Source of the DNA: Turritopsis dohrnii
Taxonomy: Eukaryota; Cnidaria; Hydrozoa; Anthoathecata; Oceaniidae
Assembly (NCBI GenBank): GCA_027922465.2
Contig: BQMF02000008.1
Span: 806,001 to 870,000 of the forward strand
Reading direction: 5' to 3'
Length of the DNA: 64,000 nucleotides
In this document: positions 13,101-25,100 of the stretch, one piece after another
How the letters are laid out: each line of letters opens with the position of its first letter
How positions within the stretch are numbered: position 1 is the stretch's first letter
The notes under the pieces: model-generated
What the model was told of the DNA's origin: nothing
What the model saw: only the letters and a program-made list of their open reading frames with translations
Database searches by the model: none
Translations under genes and position numbers: made by a program

Positions 13101-16100
13101 AACATTGAAACAACATAGTTTGCAGTTATGGAAATATTCTGCATAAAACTTAATTTTAGCACCCTGCATATACAACTCAAATTTTAAAAATATAAACCAG
13201 ACCAGATTTAATGTTTTATAAAATCTTCCAAGTTACTGTAATTATAAAGAACCAGTTTTTAGCAAAAAGAACAAACATTGCCACTACCTCGGAAACTAGA
13301 CATGTTAAAATCTTTGCATTAAAATGACTTGTCAAGATGTTTGATTTCTGAATAATTATAACATAATGGAGGCCAAGATAGTTTTAATACCAATAAAATT
13401 ATCCTCTTTTTGAAACTTTCTTCAACCTCTTTTTTCAGTATCATTTGAGAAGCCATCTTTTAATTTATCACAAAATGGTACCACAATCAAGGTAGAAATA
13501 ATTGACATTGGAAATATAGAACAAGAGAGATATCATCACGGATTTGCTGTTCGATTAAGTGAGATACATGCTATCTCTGGCGAAATAAATGAAAATTTTC
13601 ATTACTTCTATACTGGAGAGAACCTGTATATGGAGAGTACTGCAGTAAACCAATTCATTAATGTAACACTTTGGCCAATAACACACGGGGGTTTCAGTTC
13701 ATCTTCAACAATGACGATCAAAACACCACCATCTAGTAATGACTTTTTAAACTTTTACTTTTGAAATCTGTGCTTTAAGTTTCTATTTTTGTGGCATAAA
13801 AATGGCTAGTTTTTGTGTTAAAACTTGTTTTATTCATACAAAAGTTTGTCAATTTATATGATTTGTTTATATTTTTTTAAGAGAATCTGTATTTTTTTTG
13901 TTTATAGTGAATACTGCTCCTGTCACTGTCATCTCTGCTCATGGTACCACTCCTCACTCCATTAATATCTCTTTGGAAAACTATCCATTGAGTGAGTGGA
14001 AGAGTGATTTTATGACATTTCGAATATTTTGGAGGAAAGTTGACGATATGACCAGTTTTGATTTGTCTGCTTACAACTATACTGATACTGACGATCATTT
14101 GGTACACTACTCAAATTTTGTTACAGCTCCAGTTTTGAATTTTTCAATAATGTCCCTGCAGCCATTTACCAATTACTCAATATTTGTTGGAACCATGAAT
14201 GATATTGGTCTTAATGTTTCGAGTCTAACTCACTTATATAGCAGATCAGGAGAGTGGGGTCAGTAGTTGTAAAAACTTTTTTTCAACAATTTCTTTTAAT
14301 GTATTTTCAAGGGAATTAGAAATTGTTAGATTGTAGATATATGTTTAAATTTTCAATGAATGATTATCCTGATTTAGCAGGATTTTGAATTCATCCTGTT
14401 CATTTGTAGTGCCCGAGATTTCTCCTGAACAGCTGGAGATCGAATTATCTGAACATGCAGTTGATGTGGCTATATTGAAATGGACACCACTGCGAAATGA
14501 TATTGAATTAATAAATGCATGGCAACTATCTGGTTACAATATAACTGTTCAGCCAATTTATCCTGAAATTGTTGGAAATTTTACCAATACTATTAATATA
14601 GTTGTTTCAAAAGATAATCACACAATTGTTCTCCCGCCAAGACACTATTTTTCCATTTATAAAGTCATTTTGTCTGGTTTCACCGAACATGGTAGTGGGG
14701 TTGTAAAAACATTGTGTTTTGCTTTAGGAGAGTCAGGTAAATTTTGTGTTTCTTAAAGAGCTCTTGGACGGTGTTAAGATATTGAAAATGTTATGATTTT
14801 GAAAAAAAAGTTGAAATGAGAATGTGGTTAGATATTTAATGTCAGTGAATTTTTCTTCAGATCCAAAAGCTGGTCCTCACTTTGTAAAAGAAATTGGTAA
14901 AGATCACAAATCCTTGAATCTATCTATAGGTGGTATGGATATTGAGAAAGAGAATGGAATTATACTTTACTATCAAATAAATTATACATCTTTGGACTGG
15001 AATGATACTGTACACGTTGTTCATACAGATGATATTCAACATCCCAGCAAGGATTGGGAATTTTGGAATAAAATGAAGAACAATTCTTTCAACTGTTCGG
15101 ATATTAAGGAGCCTCAACCTAATTCAGCTAAAACCATAAGTTACACATTAGACAGATTGATACCTTATACTTATTACAAGCTTTTAGTATCTGGATGTTA
15201 TGTGCATGGTTGCAGTCAGGTTTATACTAATGTTACTTACAGAACCACTGAAACAGCACCATCATGTGCCCCCAAGCTAAATATGTGGAATACAAGCTCA
15301 ACATCAATGATGGTATCATGGCAACATTTGGATCACTTTTGTTTGCATGGTGAATTTGTGATGTATTATGTTGCTTTACTGAATACGATAGACTACAAAG
15401 AATTGCTTGTAGAACCGTTATCATATGATCTCATTCCATCTACTCTAATAAGAACTGTTCTGTATGATACGTCAGTGCATTTTGACAATTTGAAGAAGTA
15501 TTCAAACTATACTGCTGTTATCTATGTGGAAAATAATGTAGGATTTGGTCCTATCTCAAACTTTACATCTGGTTTGACCGGAGAAGATAGTAAGGCACTA
15601 GTCCATTATTTTGTTTGTTCAAAACGTTTTTTGGACATTGAAAACCAAAAATGCTTTGGTATTATAAGTTATTTGTCAGAAAAGCAATATATGTTGGATA
15701 AATTTTATCTATTTTTATTTATTTTAATAATTTAGCAGTTTTTTGTTCAAATTAATGTTGATCTTTTTTCATCTATAGTACCTGATGGTCCTCCAACAAA
15801 AATAGTGCTGGTGCCATTAAATAGTACATCAATATTAATCAGTGTCAGCCCACCTGAAAAACATCTTGCAAATGGAATAATCATAGGTTATGAAGTAGAA
15901 TTTCTAAATAAGGAAGGAGAATCTGGCAAACAGGTGTGCAATACCACTGCAGACCTGCCTGCTAATCTTACTGTTGTTGGTTTACGCAAATTCATGGAGC
16001 ATGAATTTTGGATTGCAGCAATAACGAGCGTAGGAATTGGTGTCCAATCAGAAAAATTTGTTGAAAAAACCTCAGAAGATGGTAAGTTTTATATATTTTC

Positions 16101-19100
16101 GTTTGCATTTCAGCTATTTAAATGTCATTCTTGTATATACATATAATTTGAGCTATATGTTTGGAAATGAAGTAAAGATACTTTATTTTTTAGCACCTAG
16201 TGCTCCGCCTGAAAACAGCACAATCAATTCTGTTACAGAAACTGGAATAAGTGTTTCATGGAGAGATGTAGAAAGGCTTTCAAGAAATGGAATAATGAAA
16301 TATTTTCTTGTGTTTTGTAGTGGAGTTCTTGCCAATGGAACTCTCCATACAATTCTTCATAATGTATCTTACTCAGACCTTTTAGATGTATTTCCAGCAA
16401 CATTTGATCAATTATATCCTGCTACTAACTATACTTTATCTCTGAGTGGATGCACTGCGCTCGGTTGTGGTCCAAATGCCACCATAATTCAGGAAACCAA
16501 CGAAATGGGTAAGTTACTTCACCACTGTACTAGAAGAGTTTATGTCATATAAGTTATGATTTCCATTTCTTGTTGAAAAACAAAAAGCATTCGCGACAAG
16601 GTAACTGACCTCATTGATATACAGCACAACTCCAAAGACAACTGAATGATTGTAATAAGGTCAAAGCGTTATGCAAATTGAAGAACATGTGGTCAGAATT
16701 TTCTTTTCATTGTTGAAGTATTTACAAAAAATAGTGAATATTCTAAATTTGGTCCAAATTTGCCCTGCATTGACCGAGTTGAAGAAGAAAAAGGAAACCA
16801 ACATTAATTTGGCGATATCCATAACATTTCTTATTCATTTTATTTTATATAATCACATTTACTACAAGCTTTCGGAAGTGCTTCCTCCGTGATCACGTAT
16901 TAAAATTTTTTTTGTATTCAAAATAAATAAATTTGAATAAATTTGATAATTTTTTTTAGCTGTTCTTATTGTAATTATTTATTTTGACACCTTAGTTTAC
17001 GTCTCTTGACAATATTTTTGATCTATAAATTACACATTGTACAAAAAAAAATTTTAATACGTGATCATGGAGGAAGCACCTCCGAAAGCTTGTAGTAAAA
17101 TGTGATTATCTAAAATAAAATGAATATTACAGATCTGTGTATCAAGCTTCTTATGGATGAAAATTTCTTATTCTAGTACCCAGTGGTACAGTAAACAATA
17201 TTTCCCAATGGAATGACACAGCAAAGGAAAGTTTGCATTTCACATGGGAAGACATTTTACCCATGATGAAGCGTGGTCGCATCATCAAATACAATATTAC
17301 ATACAAAAAAATCGTTCATCCTTGGGAGAGCATTGCCAGTGCTAGTCAATGGACCGTATTCATACCTGGAAATCATTCAAGTATATCAATTCCAAATCTT
17401 GATAATTACACCTATTATCATGTTTACGTGGCGGCCTCGACATACATTGGATTTGGACCAGTTGCGAAATCCATTTTTAGAACTGCTGAAAACGGTATTA
17501 ACTTTGCAAATGAATGACACTTCTTTGAGATTTTCTCTTGTTTTCTTCACATCACTTGTTTTTAGCGCCATCTACAAAACCTACCAATGTGACTGGCTAC
17601 AACATCAGCAGTAGTGGTTTAGCGCTTAATTTCTTACCAATTGAAATGCAACATAGAGAAGGTGTGATTCTTGGTTATAAGGTTTTCTATCGTCAAGCTG
17701 ATTATCATGTAAAATGTTCTGCTGAAGACAGCTGTAGTGCTTTGAATATGTCAATCTGCTATGGTGAACACATTTCATCATGCAATGCTACCGGCCTTGG
17801 TTTGAATACCAACTATTCAGTGTGGTTGGCTGCATTTACAGTAGGAGGAACTGGTCCAAAAAGTGATATGATTTTTGTTGAGACAGATACATACGGTAAT
17901 GTTTGAGCTCGGTTTTTTTCTGTGATCATCAAGGCATTTCTTATGGTGACTGTTCGGAAGTATTACATTTGAATCTACTGTTTAATTTTTCAGTTGATGG
18001 CAATTGGACAAGCTGGACCGAATGGGGAAGTTGCGATAAAAGTTGTGCACATGGCACCTCACTAAGACTTCGCTGGTGTATCAACCCTGCACCACAAAAA
18101 GGTGGTAAGGATTGTGAAGGAGATAGCAATCAAACAAGAACGTGTAATGATTTCCCTTGTTCCAGTAAGTTCAAAATCATTTTACACTAACCATATTTAT
18201 TGGTTATATTTACAGACCTTTTAACCAAAATGTTTTGACGCTATTAAAGAATAATAAAGAAGCAAAATAATCGTTAATGATTGCAAACAGACTAACAGTC
18301 GTTCCGTGTGCGATAACATGTTCCCACACATTTTATAAAATTTCTATTTGTTTTATCTATCTTTAAAGCTTACTATCTTGCGGTGCCTGGTGCGGACTGT
18401 GATAGGACGTGTCCTTCCGTCGACCCAACCTTTCTCTGTTCACCTTACATAAAGACGAGAAATTCTATCAACGTTTTCGAAACAGCAATGGATGCAAGTG
18501 ATTATACGAAAACTGTGGACCTAATTTGTCAAATGAATGGTCAGAAAAAGTATTCGCAAAGCAATCACCCGTTCTATGAAATAGATTCGCATAATTGTAT
18601 TGGCTTCAAAGACATCCCTGTCAGCATTAATTGTACATCGAAAGAACCTCTTAGCAATAATCAAAGAAGGCTTTGTTACTGCGTCGACAAAGGTATAATT
18701 ACAATTACAAGATAATTATTATTTGATGGAGTTATCATAATTTTAAAAATTATAAAAACCCTTAAAATCAAATCAATCGTTTATTGTCAATATCCTTTGG
18801 CATCTTTTATATTTATTTTGTAGAAACAATGATGTATATGGATTGGGCACCATGGAGCGAATGTTCTGTTACATGTGCAGGGGGACGAAAAAGGCGTTTT
18901 CGAACATGTCTCTTCGATGAAAAATACTGTGATAAAGTAATGGATGAACAAGATTGCAATATGTTCCTTTGTCCAAGTACGAAAGCTATTCTGACACTTG
19001 TTTTTAAAAAGGGTTTCAGGAACCTTTTGTTCATTTATAGCCCTTCAAAAATATTTACTTTATCTGACTGTTCCTTTCACTAGTTGACGGTGGTTGGGGA

Positions 19101-22100
19101 GAGTGGGGTGGTTATAGCGCATGTAGTCGTAGCTGTGGTTTTGGTAAACAAAGAAGGAAACGATTGTGTGTCAACCCTGAACCAAGATTTGGTGGAAAAG
19201 AATGTGAAGGCTTCGATGTGGATAATATAGAAGGATGTAATCCGCAGCCATGTCCAGGTACGATATAATACCCCTAAAGAGAATGATGTACACCTCCTAA
19301 CATTTCAATTCGATTTCTAAGGTCCTTTATGACGTCATTACTTTGATATAAACCTTGCTTCAATAAATTTTGTATTGGTTTAATCTTAATGACGCACTAA
19401 TTGTAAAAAAAATCAAAGAAAGTGGAAGAAAGTCTCCACGGCAAGTGTTCATTTCACATAGATCTGTAAGTGGGCCTGGAACGAACCCTCCTTCCCCCAT
19501 ATTCCATCTAACCCTGGCTCCGTTTCGTCACTTTATTTTTGTAGTCCATGGTGGATGGAGCGAATGGGTTTGGGAACCAATGTGCACTCAACCTTGTGGT
19601 ATTGGGGGCGTTAAAATAGCACATCGTTCTTGTACTAACCCTACACCAAAGAACAACGGAAAGGAATGTGTGGGTGAGGATACGAAACGAGTGAAATGCA
19701 ATGAGCATATCACTTGCCGCGGTAGGTAGCGATTGCTTTGTGAAAAAAACTTATCTTTCATATACAATTCATTCTGTTTATCTCTTTTTTAGAGGTTACT
19801 ATTAACTACAAAATTAAGTTGCCAACAGCAACATGGCACTACACTATGGTGTATGACAGCACTGATAGTTTTGCTAATGTTTCTACTTTACTGTTTCACA
19901 AGGTAAGTATGTGTTGTATGGTATCAAAACTCATTCGTGTTCTTGTAAAATATTGTGTTCTTGTTGATTAGCTCAACAATTCCCTGGAAAACTATCCTGT
20001 CGCATTGAGTAGGACAAAGAAATTCGAAGCAGTTCAAATGGAGTGAGTTTATTCTTGACTCTCATTTCTACACAAAGCTGTCCACGATTGAAATTTTTTT
20101 ACATACAATCTTTCGCGATTTATGATTGGTATCCATTTCTAATATTTGATGTATGTGTTTCCAGGAAAGGAAGCGTCATTGTTAACTTCACAATCACCTA
20201 CGATGCTGCGCCGTTTATAGAAGTCCTGCTTGTTCAAGATCTAATTGATCGACGCAACGTTTTTGATGATCTACCCGTGCAACCAGTGGCCATTGACACA
20301 GTTGATGGTAAAAAATAATGAAATAGAGAACAGAACGAGAAATAAGAACAATTTTCTTTCATGTATTGATTCTGTTTCTTTAGTTCCTGAAGTTTCACCT
20401 GAATTCTTCATTGATTCCTTCACATCGTTCACGATAACCGTGAAATGGGATCCACTGGATACAACCGACGGCAGCACTATCCACGGCGACTTTTATGTCT
20501 ATTATGTGTTCTATCGTCGGATGGATGACGATGTTCTGCCACAATGGAATTGTGTTGGCACAAAAAATACGACTTTAGTTTTGTCCCATTTGGCTGCAGG
20601 AAGGATGTATGGTATTCGAATGCTGGTGTCTTCCACACATGGTAACGGCATCGCCTCCAAAGAATTGATTGGACAGACTCTTGAAGGGCGTAAGATATTT
20701 CATTATTTTAACTACACACTACCCTTGTAAAGACACTAGTGGTAAGGCTTGAGAAAATATTCGCATGGGATCTGTAAACAATTGTTTTTGCTTCGGCCAT
20801 ATACAAAAACTCCTCCACCGTTACCTTACAACATCATTAGATTCATTCTTCAAGATTCATTCTTTAACGCGTATTTATCGCCAGAATTTTTTAGTTTTCG
20901 TTTTAATTGCTGATTTCGAGGAAAACTCACATCTGCAAAAGCAGAATTCAAATTTGTAAATATTTCACTTTCCAATAATAGCTCCATCTGAGCGTCCTTC
21001 TAACTTCGCCTGTCAAGACATCAACGGAAACACGCTTTATCTAAGCTGGAATGCCATTCCAACTGATAAAATCCCTGGCAAACTGCTCGGTTATGAAATC
21101 ACATGCCAGAAGCGTAATACAGACGAAACTTCCGTTTTGTACGCCACACCTGTAATGTTGCAACGAACACTAACGCAACTCAAACCCTTCACCTGGTATC
21201 ATCTATCTGTGACAGGATATACTTCAGCTGGGCGTGGACCATCATCAGTTCTTTTATGCCAAACACCTCCCGGACGTATGATCTTTGTATATTTTTTTCA
21301 ATAAGAGCTCGAGAAACATCTGCAGAAATATGAAATTTGTATTTTGTTCTTCTTAAAGCACCTGATGTTCCTCCGCCAAATGTCATTTACACCGACAAAG
21401 AAAGTTTTGATTCAATCATTATAAGTTGGGATCAGATACCAGACAATGAAAAGCATGGCGATCTTGGAGGATATAAGATCCGATATCAACTTTCCAAGGA
21501 AGGTTTCAGTGACATTCTCTATTCTCCTGTTGAAACGATCGAATTAGACAAGTATACCCTCACATATCATGTAAAAGGTTTACTGCCATATTCGGAGTAT
21601 AAATTCAATATCTACGGTTTTTCAAAAGAGGGAGACGGACCCACGTATGATTTCACAGCAAGTAAGAAGTAGATTCCATATCAAAATATTTTTCAGTATT
21701 TGCTTCAATACTTTTATGTATTTTTTTGTTTTTTGGCAGGAACATGCAAATGCCCACCGAAGATATACACTAACTTTTATCAGGTCCAACCATATGCAAA
21801 TGTTGATCCACATAATGAAAGTATTGCTACCGGATTATTTCCGACTCTTATCAAAAACATGATCGATGAAATCTGCTCAGATTGTATGTCGTACAAGCAA
21901 CCCGATATATATTTCGATCGTACCCGCAATGGTCATCCATCCGAAAAGTTAAACGAGATTGTCGTTCGTCAATCGATCGGTAACTCGAGTCAATTAAACT
22001 TTCCTGTATATGGAAAGAGTAAAGTGGACACGTTCAGTGGGATGTATCCGTTTATCGTGGTTGCTGAGAGTAAGGGCATTGCAATGATCGTTTGGAATCA

Positions 22101-25100
22101 GAAAATTAAAACAGTTGGATTTTATCCAATACTTTTGGCGATTGCCTCGTCATGGCCACTTGTAATAGTATTATGTTTAATGGCCGTTATTGTTGGCTGG
22201 TTACTCTGGTTCGGAGTGAGTTATTTATTTTTATTTGTTTTGGTTGTTTACATGAAGTATGAGTAAGTAAATAATGTGTCAATGACTTTTGTTTAGGAAC
22301 AAACTTCATCTAACAGTGACATGGCAATAAACAAAAGCCTTGTCGGAGCATTGCACGGCATTTGGACTGCCGTTGTCACCATGACAACTGTAGGGTTAGT
22401 AATTCTGGGTTTTTAGGTCTATTATTAGTAAGTAAGTAGCGGGAGTTTGCATTTATACTAACTTGCATTTGAACGAACTTGCATTTAAACGAACTTGCAT
22501 TTAAACGAACTTGCATTTAAACGAACTTGCATTTAAACGAACGAATCCCAGTTTCGAAACGATCTGTAAGTTCATAGTAACAATACATTTCTTCTTTAAA
22601 ATGTTGGGACATAACAGGAGTAACTTTTAATTCTGATTTTTTTTTATAGTTATGGTGACTTCACCCCATCCACTGTCCTGTCAAAAATCGTTATGATTGT
22701 ATGGGTTTTGGTTAGTTTGGTTGGTGTCAGCATTTTTATGGGAACCATTTCTACCGGATTGACCACGGCTAATTCCGATCGAGAACCAATCTTATATGGT
22801 ACCAAGGTAGATATCATTCATCATTTCCTGTTTACAGGAAAATTAACATCAAAAAGCAATTTAATCTAAAACCAAACTTTTTTTTTTACAAATAAAATGG
22901 CTTTATCGAAATTCGACAAATATTTCTGTTTCGCTTTAAAAAGGATTTTACGTTATGCTCCACAACTAACCGTTATTAGAGTCACGTGTGTACATCTCTT
23001 TCAAAGTGCATATGGACGAAGACAGCGTTCTTCGGCATTCTTATTATTTTGTCAACTTAAGGTTACTGTAAAGGAAAAAATTGGTAAAAATCACATTTTC
23101 TGATTTTTAGATATTATTATAGAGCGGAGCTTAATTTTCCATATGCAATAAATCTTTTTTGTCAAAAGTGTTTTTATTTCCCAAAATACGAGGAAAAACC
23201 GTTTTTGAGAGAAAATTCTGCAGGAGGGTTTTAAATAAAACATGTAAACATTGATCCTCACCTTCAGTGTTTTTTCTTTTCCATTGAGTTAATCTAATTA
23301 GTCATTGCCATTAGATTGTTGAGAAAGAAAATTTATAACAATAGAGCACCATTCCGCATGTTTGTTTATCATGCTGAAAGTTTCCAGCTGAGTAATTTTT
23401 TAAAACCGCGTTTTCTCAAAATTAAATTTATGTAAAAATTCTACCAATAAGGAGTTCCTGTGACACGAATATTTATCGAATTGCTAAAATAATTATACCC
23501 ACGTGATCACAACAGACTGTAGAACAAAACCGTGTCACAGTTTTTGAAATAATTATGCCAATCAAAAATAAATCGTTGCTTTAGCTTTGGAGTTAGCATA
23601 ATTATGTTACTTAAAACTTCTTTCATCATAACTTTTGAAAGACTTAATTATTTAAAAAACGCTGACACGGTTTTTGAGTTCGATCTTTTGGGAACATGAT
23701 GCAATAATCTTTAGAAAGAAATTTCAAAAATCTGTGTCACAGGAACTTGTCAAACACAACTACAAACTTTTTTGTTTTCAGCTCAAATTTCCAAAAAATG
23801 ATTAATTTACCTTTTTGCAAATTAGACCATCTTTTAGAGGAAAAACAGAGCTTTTCAGAAATATATACTTTTATATAATAATTGTTTAAAACTTGGGAGT
23901 TATTGTGTAAAAACCAAAGGTGTGCATTTTTCCTTTACAGTAACCTTAAAGTTTATAGATTTAAAAATATGAAACAAAAAAAAATACAAATAAAAAAATG
24001 GAAATATATAAAAAAATATATACACAGCATTTCTAAACGCACTCCCCTATGAGGTTGAAGCATCAGCGAGTCGTTTTAGAAAACACATACCTTATCGGTA
24101 AAAACTTTGTCGGCCGAAAACGACGAGTTTTTGGCGAGGTGACGAAACATTTCGACCATTTCAAAAATTTTCTGTTCTATATCTCTTTAACCTATTGACG
24201 TAAAATCAGATACCAACTGCCGTAAAAACAGTTGAGGCTTTTTTATCCAGCCTCCCCTCTTCTTCTTGTTGAATTTTAACCGCTACTTGGAAACATCTTT
24301 GACTATGTTTACACTCACTGGTTCTATTACGTCCGAAATAAGCGCCCTACAGACTTACACTCGAAGCACTTTCCCATTTACCTTGTTTATCATGAAATCG
24401 AGTAAATAAACAAAAACAAGCAATAACGAATTTTCGAAAAATGTCGAAACTTTTCGTCGGACTAAATTATTCGTTGGACGAAAATGACGAAAAGTTGTAA
24501 CGGCAAAGTTTTCACCGATAAGGTAGTTTCATTTGTACTTAGCCAAAGATTTATTCTTCCCTGCATAATACAACAACATTTGACAAATGGCTAACATGTT
24601 TCTTTTACGTTTAAAAATACAATCAAAACTGGTTGATCATTATAACCTTGTACATACGTGACGCCATAGTTTCAAAAATATGACGAAACGTGATGCTATG
24701 GAGCTGAAATTTGGAACACGAGTTCCGCTTTGACAATACTACCGAACTATCGAAACTAAACAACACGTTAATTTTGACGTTTAGCCATTTGTTAAAAAGT
24801 GTGACATTTGAGGTTAGCAAACATTCAAAAATAAGTTTCGAAATCTAACCTACTTTTCTGATTTATTAAATCTCTAGGTTCTTTATTACATGAAATTGAT
24901 GCTTGGTAGTACGAGATTTTTAGATTTTCATATGCCTTTCAAAAACTCTCCAAATCAGCAGTTGTAACTTACAAGTTTACAATTCCGGTTTTTTGATGTT
25001 CTGCTTGAGAAAGAGAACACAGATGATATTAATAATATATTATATTAATAATATAATATCTAATTACTAACACTCTACTTACCAATTCTACTTTGCTAGA

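Noticed and set aside
22897..23103. 68-residue open frame after the TM2 exon
   Set aside because: It lies in the intron, partly over the left end of a MITE, and does not fit the splice frame of the channel.
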